In this document: positions 11,203-23,701 of the stretch, in pieces
How the letters are laid out: each line of letters starts with the position of its first letter
How positions within the stretch are numbered: position 1 is the first letter of the stretch
Source: Lepiota brunneoincarnata
Taxonomy: Eukaryota; Basidiomycota; Agaricomycetes; Agaricales; Agaricaceae
Reading direction: 5' to 3'
Length of the DNA: 64,000 nucleotides
Assembly (NCBI GenBank): GCA_023014365.1
Contig: JAEBUN010000002.1
Coordinates: 2,170,001-2,234,000, forward strand
The notes under the pieces: model-generated
The model's database searches: none
Told to the model about the DNA's origin: nothing
What the model saw: only the letters and a program-made list of their open reading frames with translations
Made by a program: the position numbers and the translations under genes

Positions 11203-14200
11203 TCAATCTTGTCTTCCCCGGCTCTTGTCCCCAGCAGAAGGGTCAATCGGTAATAGCTTGCGCGCTAGGCCATGAGATGTACCTACAGGCTGATTGTATC
11301 GATTACGATTAATACGAGGTCGTTTTGTTTGAGGGTTGCTCTCTGCCGGTCCTGAAGGGGCCTCATGTATCTCTTTTTCGCGATCTAACACCAGAATCTA
11401 AGTTTGATGTTGCCTGCCAACATCTGAATAGGACTTACCAGAAGCCGTCCGCTTCCTCCCGTTGCCGTCACGGTCGTCGTCCCGTCTTGTCGCTGAAGAA
11501 CCCTCCCCTCGGTATGAGCTTGGGCCTTGTGGCGGAGGATGTGGCAACGAAGAATCCTTTTCACTAATCCTCGATCGGAGGCTGTTGGTTGCGCGAGAAG
11601 GGTCAGGAGCGGTGGGAGTATTAGGCGGTGGTCCCTTGGGTTGGTCACGGCCATCGCGGTGACGGTCGCGCCCAGAACTGATATCACCTTTGGGATTACG
11701 CTCGTTGGCCATCGCTCTTGGGGCTGACGGTGCACCTGCGGGGGGTGCCTTTGCTGGACCTTCAGGGATCTTCTTCTCGGCAACGGGCTGTGATAGAAGT
11801 GTTTAAATACACGGAAAAGGTCAAGTGCAGCAAAGTACGAACCTTGTCTGGAACTGGGACACGATTGTCACCTTCATGCCCATCACGTTCTTTCCGCTTG
11901 CGGTCCGGCTCGCGATTGCGCTCTTCCTTTTCTGGGGGACGCCGACTGCGCTCTTCGCGATGCGATTCCTTGCGTGAGCTACGTTTGGGCCCTCGGTCGG
12001 GCTAAATACCAAGATCAATCCTCAGATTCTGCCGGGGATGCAATTTGGTTACTCACATCATCCTCAGTTGGGCGTCGCCGCTTCCCGAGTCCGTCCTCAG
12101 AGTTAGGATTGCCATTACGATGTCTTGGGTCCGGTCGTGTTGGGAGTGCTCTGTCATCAGTGGCGGCTGGGGTATTGGTGCCACTAGGCTGGCTTCGAGT
12201 TTCCTTGCGGTCTTTGTCGCGGTCCTTCTCATCCCGCCTGTGACGGTCCCTATCCCTTTCTCTGTCTCCCCGATCCCGCTCCTTATCCTTCTCCCGATCT
12301 CGATCACTGTGGCCATGTCGATCTCTGCCTCTGTCCCTGTCCCTGTCTCTTTCATCTCTGTCACCATCTCTGTCTCTCGCTGACCGATCCCTGCCGCTTC
12401 GCTCACTCCTGTTATGAGTGAGGCTATCCCTTCTTGCTAGACTAGAACCATGTTCACGACCCTCCTGCCTGCCTTCTCGCTCACCACGCCGTCCCTCCTC
12501 TTGACGTGAGCGTCCCCCACTGCCCCTACTATCATTACTGGGGTTCCGGGTGCCTGGATGGCTCATGGGTGAGGGTGAGCGGTGGCGAGGAGAAGGTGCG
12601 GCTGATCCATTGTGACTCTGTGACTCCGTCTTCTCCAGACGAGGAACGCTCAACCTTGCACTCTCACGTAGTTCCTGCGCAGAAAGTGTCTGGCTAGGCA
12701 CAGAGGGAGGGGGCATAGTAGCGTTGGTTGGTTCTGTACGTGTCTTGTCCTCTGCCGGTCGACTGGGCCGCGACGGTTCCTGGCTCTCCCTGGCGTTTTG
12801 CCGTGGGGTGTCAGGACTGATTATGGGACTGCGACGACCTCCTGCAGCAGGACCGGTGGGTACAGGTAAGCTATCGGGGTTGCGAGGAGGGGGCGTAGGT
12901 GCGCCCCGGCTTTCGGAAGCTGCCATTTCAGCTCTAACAGTAGGTGGGCCTGGGCTTGGTCTGGGTGAATCTTTGTTAGATTCGGGACGGACCCTTCTGA
13001 CAACCTCGGGTCGAGGTATACTACAAATAGTTAGCATCTGGCTTTGATACTGAAGAGCAGAAGGTTACTTTTCAATAGGTATCTTGGGAGGGGGTTGATT
13101 GGGCTGAGCACTCTCGACTGGCTTCTCTGCTGCTGGGGTAGGCTGTGTGGGGGGTGTATTTTGGTGTGCTTGTTGTGCAGACGCTCGAGGACCCGAAGGA
13201 GTTGAAGAGCCAGAAGATTGAGCAGGCCGCGCAGGGATACTGAGATTCCCATTCTGAGGTCCCGCAGGAGGTGCACTACGCGGCTTTTCCGAAATGGGTT
13301 GAGGAGTTTGCCTACCAGACTTTTGAGTAAGGGTGCCGTTTACCTGTTTCTAATCGTCTCAAGTTGTATGTGTGTTTCAGGTCTGGTTACCATCCAGCTC
13401 ACCTTTGGCGTAGCCTTTGATACCGACCAGAGGTGTTCCCTCTTCTTGAGACTCGCCGAATAGCTTTCGCGATAGGTTAGTAGGGCTCTCCTAGTTATTA
13501 ATAGGCAACAGCGTACGCTTTACCAAGGATCTTCAGATCCCCACGTTCTTCTTTTTCCAGGAGATGATCCATGGCAGCATCGATGCTAGGGCCGGCGTCC
13601 GAAACGGTCGCCAGAGGGAAGACGGAAAGGATCTCCTTGAGTACAATGATAGCGTTGTAGACGTGCATGTACTCTTCAGTCTGGATACACTCGGTGAACG
13701 ACTACAGATATCAGGTTAGGCAACAAAAATACGGGACAAAGAGGTCTGACCTTGCCAAGTTTGCGATGCCACTTGCGAACGACCGAGATAAGGCCGTCAT
13801 GCTTCAACACATCGTTCTTATTCGCTAAACTCCTTTGAAAGCCTGGGTAGTAGATGATTTGTCCGTTTCGAATTGTCTGATTATCCTGTTCATACAACTG
13901 TTTGTTCCTGAACCAGTTATACGTGTCGCTCAGTATGCCGCGCAAGAAACGTCCTGGCCGAATGATTAGCTCGGCTTACTCCTCGAAAACATCATTGACT
14001 CCTACCGTAATTGCGAGCCTCGTATTCACTACAAGAGAACAAAACAACTTTGACATGGTCGCCAAGTAGCTGGCAGCTATGATCAGACTTTGGAAATAAG
14101 ATGTCATGAAAGAGGCCCAACTTTGTCGTATGTAGCAAGGGTGTGAAAGCCCGGGGTTCCCATTGTATGTAGAGTTTTGATGAATTGAGCGCAGAAGTCG

Positions 14201-17200
14201 GCATCCATGGGGGAAAGAAGACATCTAGGTTGTATACAGTGTTCAATGATAGATGCAATGAGGACGGCGGATTTGGACACTACTCGACAAATCGTTTTGA
14301 TCAGTCATTAGAATATTTCAGGAACTAAATGCACCCACTATGAGTGAACCAATGGTGCTTCTCGCGTGCAAGCCGCTTAATAGTGAAGGACCGAGAAGCA
14401 CTCTGCTCCTTTAGTTCCTCGGCCAACAGATTCGCATAAGTGTTGAACCTGTCCCGACGCTGTCGATGGGCCGAAGCCTGCGATCGCTTTGTACGATCTG
14501 CTGAGCGGTCTGCGGCAATATACTTCGAGTCCTCTTGTCGACTCAAAGAACGTAGTGTTGCGCCTTCTTCTGCGTATCTTGCGGTTGGTGGAGCCAGATC
14601 ATACATGGAAAGTTGCCAGAAGGTAAGATAGAAGCCCGGTCTATTTAGTATTAATCAGATGCCCAGAGGGAGTGACAGAAATTTTTACCCTACGACATCG
14701 ATGGTGTTTCCTGGAGCAATTTTTTTGACGTCCTCAAAATACTGAGCCAGTTCGGGGAGCCATGGACTCTGTGATGATCTCGATTGAAATAAATCCAAAA
14801 AAATCCGAGGAACACCAACCTCAGGAGAGCGTGATGCCTCTCTTTTAACCTCACTATCTGTGGGTATAACTCCTTCCATTGGTGTTACCTTGGCCGGTGT
14901 AGACTTCGTTTCTGATGTCTCTGGAATCAACGAAACTCCTAAACTAGGTGAAGCGACACGAGAGCCCGAGGAGGGCTCCCGCTTGGCGGTCAGGGCAGCC
15001 TTCAAGCGCTTCTCCGCTTCCTCCGCAGCCGCACGTTCTTCGTTTCGCTCTTGTTCAGCCATGGCTAAGGCCGGTTTCTGATTCACATGTCAGGGCGAAG
15101 CACCGAATCCAATCACAACCAGACTCACAAGCAACATGCCATGCCAGACAGGCCGAAAGATCTGCATACAGATGGGCGCACAAATGCCATACTTCTCTCC
15201 CAGTTCTGCCAGTGAAGGTAACACCCTGTTGGCGTATACATCGGGTGAAATTGCCAATGGCGATGTCAGCAACTCAAGATATTGTAGCAGCACCCCATGA
15301 GTCTAATATGGATCGGGATCAATATCGAATGACGAGTAACTGGAAGGACATCCCATACAGCATCAAAGAGACTGGCCAATGACTTGAGATGGGCATCCTG
15401 CGCTTTGAACACACAGGCTTGCCGCTGCTGGGCGACTTGAATAAGGAGAGGCAAAGCCAGTGAAGGGGGTTCCACTAGGCTTCTACCAAGTCTCTGAGGT
15501 CCCTTCAGGTTCGACTCGGCGGGCTCGAGTCTGGCCCCACGAGTGGCTGACGCAATCGCTTCAATACGAAGGACGGGTCCTCCAGCCATAGCCGCGACTT
15601 GCGCCTCGGACAAACTTGGGAGTGGTTCGATTCCTGCCATCTTCCAAATTAGTTCCCGGAGAACGACGATTTCCGTTGTTTGTCCATTGTGCAGCTGATG
15701 AGCAATATAATTCAGGACAGGGCTCAGTTCAGCGCTGTAGCGGCGGAATAACATTCCGGTGAAGGAAGCAAGACCTGAATCAAGTTTGAGAATGAAACCC
15801 TTAAAGTGAGAAGAACGAGACCCTACTTTGAAGCCAATCCGCGGTGTTGACACCATCATCTTTGACACGATCCTTATTCGGGTTTGCGAGAGCATCCAAC
15901 ACAATGAAAACCAGGACATCGAAACCCATGTTCGTCACGTAGCGTAAAGCTTGTATGACCACACTGGCAAGATTGTCGTATGCCATGATTTGGTTTACGG
16001 CGTTCATGAAGAATATACAAGGGTTTGAATGTGCCAGCTTCGCCACAGTTCCCGCAAGTGTATCAATGGTGTTGTGCGAAAGCCGCCGAAGAATGCCCTT
16101 GGACTCTCTGTCAGCCTGCACCTGGCGAATGTGAAGTTCGGGGTGACTCTGGTACACCTGGCCTTTCCATTCGCCGTAGAGCTGCCATCGAGCGTTCATT
16201 GGGAAATGGCGAATGATATTCCATATCTCGACCGTACAGACAGCGTTGCCACGAATCAGAGGAAGGGCTGGGATCAAATACTTGCGCAAAATTTTGAACC
16301 AGAATACGCGGATGGGATGCGCAGGGTCGGCCTTACTGGTGGGCTTCTTTGTTTGGGGGTCAATCGGGGGATTCTGCAAAACATGGTTATTGCTTATGGT
16401 ATGTAGGGCAGCTTGAAGTCGACCATACCGTCGGCAACAAATGAGATCGCCCAAGCCGCAAAAACTTGGTCAAGAATAGAGGGTCTCGAGATATGTGGAC
16501 GCCAACAAAGTGCATGATAGGTTCAACTACATCTTCCAAGTCGTCCACTGCCGCCAACATTGGGATCCTATCCGCCCAGGTCGGATAGAAAAACACAAAA
16601 TCTGTGTTGCTGGTACTTGGAGGGACGGGGAGCCCAAAGAGTAAGCACAGGTTTACGAGCATTTGGTTGTGTAACACCGGATGGCCCATAACGGGTACGA
16701 GGTTTCATGAAACTTGTATTGCGTGTTTTAGTGACCAGTATCGATTCATAAAGAGGCTCGAGGGAATGCTTCAGCAAGCGTAGGAGGAGATCAGCAAGTT
16801 CCGGAGATGCGTCCACTGCCCATGGGAATTTGCTCAAAATTGCGAAGGCTGGCCGAAGGGCACCGACAGAAAGTAGAGCGTGCAATAGACCGATTTTTTG
16901 ATTTACTTGCTTGGCTTCAATCTTCTTGGCTTCTTGAGGTGCTGTGGCCTTTAGGTTTGGTTTGTGATGAAGAGCCAGACTCGAGGGGTGCCGCCATGGC
17001 TAGCTGACTGACTTTGGCCCCTACAATTCTGGATCGAACGCTGTCAAGGTATTCCTTGCGAGTGAGTTCCATGTCTTCCTCGTTCGGCGCAAGCTACACA
17101 GATATTAGGAGATGAAACCAAACTGAAGGCGGGTGACATACGTGTGGATAAAGGTCTTCCAGCGAAATGAATTTCTCGCGTATCAGGATAGCTGCCGTCA

Positions 17201-18531
17201 AATATAGGCTTTTGGGTGTTGTATCAGCTAGCTCTAGTGTCTAAATCCCTTGGGTCAGAGCGAGATGTAAAGCTACTGTCTACTCTTCACGAACCTGATA
17301 GTATGCGAACTTGAACCCAAGCACTTGAGACAACACTCGCGTGCTACTAGCGTCCTTGATGTCTCCCCCGTTGAAGGACCTCTCCTCTGCAATAGCCAAC
17401 ACTTCGTCGAGACTCTTGCCCTTGTAGATGCCAGGAGAAGGGTCAACGTCCATGGAAGTATCTTCAACACGATTGGGAGGCCGCTTGTAGGAAGCGGCCC
17501 AAGGTGACAACGAAAGCAACACAAGGAAAAAAGTGTAATGAGTGGCAAGATTTGAGGAAAGCACATCTAAGATGATGTCAAGAGCGCGATTCGGGTCAAG
17601 GTCGAAGTAGCCTATGAGACTGATAACTTTCTCCCAGACTGGACGTGCACGGTCCTGAATCACTGTGTAGGATTCTGTTGGATAGCCCGTTGCAGGGGAG
17701 TGAGGGGGCCCCATGCCGCTGGTGAGCTCCACAACAAGTTTGCTGTAGCCCTCGGACTGCTCTCGTAGAAGGTTAAACTTGTTTTGCTTGTAGCTATTCA
17801 AGTGGAGCAGTTAGACGTTTCCTTCAGGAATTCAGAAAAAGCGCGCACAAAAGACCTGTCCTAGTTCGGATTTCCTTCTTCTCCATCATGGACTTGTCTG
17901 CAATAAGTCCAACGCTCGCTAAAACGCCGAGGTCCAAGCGCTCCCTACACGACTCCGGACTGATGATCCGAATTTCCTGGATACTTTTTAATGCCATCCC
18001 CCCCCCCACAAAAGTGATACGCACAAGCAGCCTTTTGACAATAGCCTGCAGCCTCTCCTTATCACTCTCCGCGTTCTGCCTCGCAGCTTTTGCTCTATTC
18101 ATTACTTCCGACGTGGCCGACTCTCCACCACTCAAGGTGAGTTTGGCGTCCGACAGTATTTCATCCAAGACCGCATCCACGGACCAAATCATGTCAACCA
18201 AATGGTCCCCAAAAGTTGCCACATAAGAGCTACTCTGTCTAGATGAAGAGGGAAGGACATTGAGGACGGACTGAATGAAGTCGACGAGTTGGGTGTACGA
18301 GAGAGTATGTGCTGACGACCAAGTTGAAAGAACCGATGTCAGAAGCGCGTGATACGCAGTGGTCAGAATGTCCAAGGAGTTTGGGTCACAATGAGGTGGG
18401 ACTAGGATGCTACGACTGCGGTACCAGTGAGTGTGGAAGTGAGGACCTACAGGAGCGAAAACTCACCATTCTGACTCTCCACCTTTCGACCATGTGGCCA
18501 CACACCTGCGCACGGCGTCAGTGACATCCAT
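11203..18531 (-). CDS. THO2: THO complex subunit 2
   Basis: Tho2 is the large scaffold of the THO/TREX complex, which packages nascent mRNA for export and limits R-loops in the nucleus. The start MDVTDAVRRCVATWSKGG is the ATG ending at 18531, followed at once by an intron. The central block is diagnostic: HPIRVFWFKILRKYLIPAL is followed by WNIIRHFPMNARWQLYGEWK (about 16180), and further on by MAYDNLASVVIQALRYVTNM. The next exon (15266-15780) continues the Tho2 core. The C-terminal third (about 11200-13300) is disordered: Pro/Ser-rich, then an Arg-Asp/Arg-Glu repeat region near 12100-12480 typical of RNA-processing proteins. More than ten short introns interrupt it, and the protein is probably near 2,000 residues. 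Exact exon borders in the middle were not all resolved. The C-terminal end at 11203 is the best reading. Confidence 0.88.
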
Positions 18532-19433
18532 AGCAGTATGTGGGGGAAGCTCAGAAGGAGCGTTTGAGAGAGATATATGGCTGTCCGTCCAAACACTGGT
18601 ACAGAGCAGTCGAGTGTGCTTTGCAGTTGCGGCGCGATTGGACCTGCCAGTCAGTTCGATGTTTGTTGGACCTTAGGAATAAACAAATTACATAATTCCC
18701 TTTTAAGCAGAAAGCTTCAATGTCAGCGGGAACAGGGGAAGTGAAGCTCGTAGCACTGCGCGTCGGAAACGCCTGTCGATACGAGTGTCATTTCGAGACT
18801 CCTGCTAGAGTGTATCCACTAGCATCGCAGGGATATCACCCTCTGCACCATTTATGACCACTCTCGCGGACAGGCGGAGCTGCTGCTGTTGACGATAGAA
18901 CATGGTGTTTTGTTCGCACCTCTAGCGGCCGCGGCTAATGTATGGTAGCCATCCATACTACCACGGCACTCACGATTGAGCAATGAATCACATTTCAGGA
19001 GGATGTGTACACCTGGGGCTGCCTGCGTGCTGCCATACCTCATTACACTTTCCCACGGCGACGTGAGAGTGGTTCTGAAACTTAGGTTCGTGTCAGAACT
19101 ATTACCTAGGCGTGTGTTACCCTTAACGACAAGTGCCGGCCAGAGAGTTATGGACGAATTCATGTGCTCTCTCTCTCTTTCCCCCCGGCCTCGGTTTGCT
19201 TGAAGCCTTGACAGCGTCTATGGAAGAGAGGGAGAAGTTTTACACGGAGAGTGTGTTTTTCCATTCATGCATAATACCGGCTGTCCATGTGTTGGCAAAA
19301 ATAGCACAGGAGACTAGTGACCTCGTCCCATCACCCCCAACCTTTAAACACGGAGCTACTTAGCCTCGTCTTCCCTTTGCTTTCCTCTCCTCCCCCCTTT
19401 GCCTTCGACTTGAGTCCCGCCGCTGCTGCAAGT
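18532..19433. promoter_or_regulatory. divergent intergenic region, THO2 / CAX exchanger
   Basis: About 900 bases lie between the two start codons. Short open frames here lack coding character. A pyrimidine-rich tract (about 19360-19410) sits just ahead of the exchanger ATG, as is common upstream of fungal start codons. No other structure was seen. Confidence 0.35.
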
Positions 19434-21531
19434 ATGCCGCGCACCAACTCGTTGAACAATGGTCAGACTCGATACCGGGTACGTAGCGACACCCAACAAA
19501 CAGCCGACCTCGAGAACCAGGGCACACAGCACCACGAAAGCTCTCTGCATTCTGAAAAGCCTCCACATCATATACCCGGCATGCCGGATCGTGCAGGGTT
19601 AGCGAGGTTCAGGGATAGGTTTTTGCGTAAGGGGAAGAGACAGATTGGCGTGGCAGAGAGTCTGGGCAATATCGCAACTTCATCTTGTGTGTGCTTTCTT
19701 CTATCATATCTGGGACTCCCCTTTTATACGTGTTTCGACTGGTCTGCAGTTCTCAACTTGTTTGTCGTATTCATACCCGTTGCGTGGGTTCTACATTTCA
19801 TTGAGGGAGAACAGCACAGCCTTGTGTTCGCTTGTAAGATTGAAACTATTGCTTGTAAAATGTTGTTCAACACTGATGCAATGCAGTCTCTTTCCTGGCT
19901 ATCATCCCACTTGAGCGACTATTCGACTACTGTGGTGAACAGATGGCCTACTACTGTGGAAAGGACTTGGGCGATCTGATAGTCATCACCCTCAACAAGT
20001 GCGTTTGCCTTCGTTTCTAGTGTGATTTCGGTTTCTCACGGCGAAATTGTAGTGCCGTTGAGGCAACACTGGCTATAATTCTGCTGACCAGGCATGAGTA
20101 AGCTTTCCAGTCATTGTCTTAAATTTCACAATTGAATCGAGATGATCTATCAAGTTATCGAGTGCTACAATCAACCATTATTGGCGTCATCGTCCTGCAC
20201 CTTCTTCTCATACCGGGGACTGCGTTCCTCACTGGAGGAGTCAGAGTTTTGTCACAAGATTTATCCCCTCACATTACCGAGCTCAACCACACCCTCCTTA
20301 CCATGGGGTACGTGGCATTCATCGTGGACACCTATGACAAGTACTAAAGGTAATATCCAGTGTGCTGAGCTTGACTCTACCGGCAGCTTTCTTCGCCGCC
20401 CTTGACCGCGGAGTGACCTCCAATGTCGGAGGGCCAGAAGCCGCCGTAAACCTCTTGACGGACGAGTTGAGAGATAGCTTCCTCCGACTCAGCCGTGGAA
20501 TTGCCGTCATTCTCCTCATCATGTAAGGGGCCTGACTCGCCAAACCCTCAAGCACTGACAACGATTGACCGTGATGGAATAGGTACATTTGCTCTCGTAT
20601 ATATGTCCATGACCCGCCCGGTGAGGACAATGCTCTTCAACCTTCGGCTGATGCGCCCGCCGCGATCAAGGAGCACGAAGAAAGGCTCGCGAATGAAGAT
20701 CCTGAGGTGAACCAATGGGTTTGCATAATCGTCATCATCGTGGCTGTTGCATTGATGTGTGTCACTGCGGAATGGGTATGCTACAACATATCCAAAGTCC
20801 AAATACGTGACCCTCGACCGCTGAAATTGTCCCTCTTTAGCTTGTCGAAAGTATTGAAATCGTCAATGAGAAGCTCGGAGGTCGTGAAGAGTGGGTGCTC
20901 CTCTCCCTAGTTTCTCTTCCCAGTTCTTAGCATGCTGTCTGACAGATGGTTTGGTCTAATTCTTCTCCCGATCATCTCCTTTGCAGCAGATGGGACCGTT
21001 GCTATTCTCTACTTCCTCCGTTCCCTCTATCACCACTTCTTCCATACCCCGACCCCACCCATCTCCCTCGCCAGGGCGCGTGCTATTGATCTCAGTATCC
21101 AGTTCTCCCTTTTCTGGATGCCGGTATTTGTGTTGTTGGCTTGGTGGATGCACAAGCCCCTGAGCTTGTTGTTTGGTGTGTGCTTCATTTCACAGGTCAT
21201 CAAAAGGTTTGACCAAGTTAGGGCTGACTGCATCACGTAGACCTATTTGAAGTCGCAGTTCTAGTCGGAGCTTGTTTCCTCGTGAATTACGTTACAGCGG
21301 ATGCGAAGACGAACTGGGCTGAAGGTTTTGCTATGATTGCCTTCTACACTATAATTGTAGGTTCTTGAGGTTCTTCCGTTCATCGCTCCTAAGTTGGATC
21401 TGTGACTTTTTTAGGCCCTATGCGCCTGGTACTATCCTGGTCAGCCCGAAATTGCACTGATGCTGAAAGAAGGGTCTCTCGCAGAGGCGGCTACGAATGG
21501 CGGCGGTTTGGAAGCTATTGCCCAACATTGA
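19434..21531 (+). CDS. CAX-type calcium/proton exchanger
   Basis: This is a multi-helix vacuolar-type cation/H+ antiporter. A polar N-terminus (MPRTNSLNNG...) precedes about eleven hydrophobic segments spread over roughly ten exons. The first alpha-repeat reads LGDLIVITLN|NAVEATLAIILL, with the intron inside the motif, and keeps the key acidic residue of the NAVEA core. The second repeat reads GLILLPIISFAADGTVAIL. The glutamate usual in GNAAEH-type second repeats is an aspartate here. Between them lies a polar acidic loop (KEHEERLANEDPEVNQW). The end GGGLEAIAQH has its stop at 21529-21531. An in-frame upstream ATG at 19317 would add 39 residues with no conserved look, so 19434 is preferred. 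It likely loads Ca2+ (or another cation) into the vacuole. It converges on TAZ1. Confidence 0.85.
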
Positions 21532-21829
21532 TATGTCCATTCAACCAGTGAAATACTTTGCTACTGTCGCCATTGTTGTGCAAGTTATGTTGTCCTGTTT
21601 TCGGGGAATGATATATATCCATTTAATTCCCTCTCCCTTTCGGAAATACTTGTATCGAGAGTGATATCCTCTGAGAACCCCTGTTTATCCTAGCACTATC
21701 TAGAGTTGCAAACCAGATATTTGCATTCCACCCTCCAGCAAGGGAAATTTTTACTTCGCGTATACCCCTCGAGGGCATCTAACCGAGTTACAAGTACGAA
21801 GAGTTATTTTTCGTTCTAAGTTTACTTGT

Positions 21830-23066
21830 CTATTGTTTTGACCTTGGTGTAGAAACCAGGCCGCGGGACACAGAACGCCCGAGGGATTCGACAGCATCGT
21901 GTATGATACTCGTCACTCGTGCTCTAATTTTCACCAACTCCTCGGCCATTCCAGTTATGCTCTCTCCTGTATCGTTTGGTTGTTTCAGCTTTCGTTGCAT
22001 CTCGTCACCCAACCAACCCCTTGGTCTCTCGCCCTCTTTCACAAATCGAGCGTTAATCCCAGAGTGAGCCGATGGAATGGTCTCTAATGCTTGTCGGATA
22101 TCCTCTTCGGGTATTGCATTACCGAAGGTTACACTAGCTTTGGTGCCCGGACGGGGAAGGTACTTGTACGGAAACGCTCTGCCCTCCGGCATGAGCTGGT
22201 CAAATCCAGTAAGCCACATCGGGATAACGACGGGTGGAGTGTTTGTCTCCATTATCATCCTTCCTCTGGTCCAGAAACTTGTGAAGGCTAACCCGGGTAG
22301 GGAGAATAAGGATAACTTACACCCCCCATTTGAACCGGGGCAAACGTGGCAAACCGTTAGTACCTTGTGGGTATCTGTCTGGCTGGTTGACTTTGCCCTC
22401 TCCATATAAATGGACCTGCTCCAGAAGTGACGGTTCGCTGATGAGTACGTCGTATTCCCGTGGCAAGACGCAAGGAAGCGGAGATGATACCCACCCAACC
22501 TCCTTGATTTAGTTGTGCAATAGCGGCGTCCACCGCTGGCTGGTGAATGCCTTTGCCTCTGAAGGTCTCGAGTGTCTGTCCGAGCCGAAAGAATGTTGAA
22601 AAAATACTATCTGCCGTTGATAGGAGGTTAATCAGAAGCCGCATGATGCAACCACTTGTAATTATAAAGCACTTACGGGTTCGTGAACATGATGTCGGAA
22701 GCACCAAGAGCCCACCTGGTGGTACGCGAGCGCAAGTAGTAATGAGCGGGGAGGATCCCCCACGTCACTGGATCATCGAGGCTGCCACGGACATTCTGTG
22801 AGACACAGCTCGGTTTTCAATTTGATAACATACGTTGATATATGGTTTGAAACTGGTGGAAGACCGAATTATGAATTTACATATGAGCAGGTGGGTTTGG
22901 ACTAACCGGTGATGATGCCTTGGCCACGAGTCCGAGAGGGGCCCTCGAGAGCAGCTCGAAGGATGGGCAAGCCAGTGACGGTGACCGAACAAAAGCCAGT
23001 GTTGAGGGCCGCTTTGCAGGTGAGGCCGATGACGGTGACGGTTGCGGATGAGAAGATATGGGACAT
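21830..23066 (-). CDS. TAZ1: tafazzin, cardiolipin-remodelling acyltransferase
   Basis: Tafazzin is a CoA-independent transacylase of mitochondrial membranes that remodels cardiolipin. Exon 1 (22907-23066) starts MSHIFSSATVTVIGLTCKAA and ends RGQGIIT. Next is a 19-nt micro-exon (22834-22852) between introns 22853-22906 and 22782-22833; joined, they read VSNHIST|LDDPVTWG. This supplies the HX4D catalytic motif. Later exons read SDIMFTNPIFSTFFRLGQTL, RGKGIHQPAVDAAIAQLN, then VHLYGEGKVNQP in place of the usual FPEG, then RFKWGVGRMIMETNTPPVV and PMWLTGFDQLMPEGR. The length fits the family. The start is supported by a stop codon upstream in frame with no other ATG between. The end is STPRSKQ at 21830. 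Confidence 0.9.
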
Positions 23067-23286
23067 GTGCGTCGACGACGCCCCCGAGTCCCGAGTTGTT
23101 CCAGCGAGGTTGCCGGTATCGAGATCACACTCGCTAAGCGTGCTTAGCTAAGCAGATCCCCAAGGAAAAAATGGGCACACTTTAGTCAACAAAAACACCC
23201 TCCGATTCCCCACCCGACCGAGTAGCCCCGTCTTCCCTGCTCGCAACGCTAGAGGCTAATAGGCCTCAGCGCCGTCCGCAGCGACC
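23067..23286. promoter_or_regulatory. divergent promoter, TAZ1 / small membrane protein
   Basis: A 220-bp interval separates two start codons that point away from each other. No TATA box or repeated motif stands out. The plus-strand ATG at 23287 is preceded by GCGACC. Confidence 0.4.
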
Positions 23287-23701
23287 ATGCTCGCCCTCAT
23301 GGCCATAAGCCTTGTCGCCACCATCTTCATCGTTTACTTTCTTATGCCTGCTCTCTGGCTCCACCTTATGTCTGTCGACGAGTCACTTGATGCTCACGAA
23401 GCGGGGTTGACCTTGGTCGCTTCGCGTACGTCAATGCCTGCTCTCTCTCCGCCCTAGTCGCACCTCATACTCACCTTGGCCCTTAGGCAACCCTTTCCGC
23501 GAAAGCGGTCCTCCAGCAAACATGGCGAAGCTAATCCTGTTGCGCCACAAGGTAGATAGTTCCTCAATCCTTGTTGTCTAATCGCATATCTCATCCCTTT
23601 GCGCGAATTTCTTGTTACAGATCCAGACCAATAATAGGAGGCGGCGTAGTTCTTCTCATTCTCGTCAAGTTCCACGCAATTTCAACCCCATCAATGACTA
23701 A
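23287..23701 (+). CDS. small single-helix membrane protein, 94 residues, unknown
   Basis: Three exons give a 94-residue protein. Exon 1 begins MLALMAISLVATIFIVYFLM, one strongly hydrophobic helix, followed by a short acidic stretch (SVDESLDAHEAG). The first intron runs GTACGT to CCTTAG, and exon 2 reads NPFRESGPPANMAKLILL. The second intron runs GTAGAT to TTACAG, and exon 3 has a basic RRRRSSSHSR segment, ending FNPIND, stop at 23699-23701. Splice signals are good and both junctions keep frame, which argues for a real gene although no family is recognised. It shares a promoter region with TAZ1, so a mitochondrial or lipid link is possible but only inferred. Confidence 0.55.

Noticed and set aside
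22781..22800. tafazzin lacking its catalytic His (reading NVRGSLDD)
   Set aside because: The 19-nt micro-exon at 22834-22852 supplies the His when spliced to CTCGATGAT.
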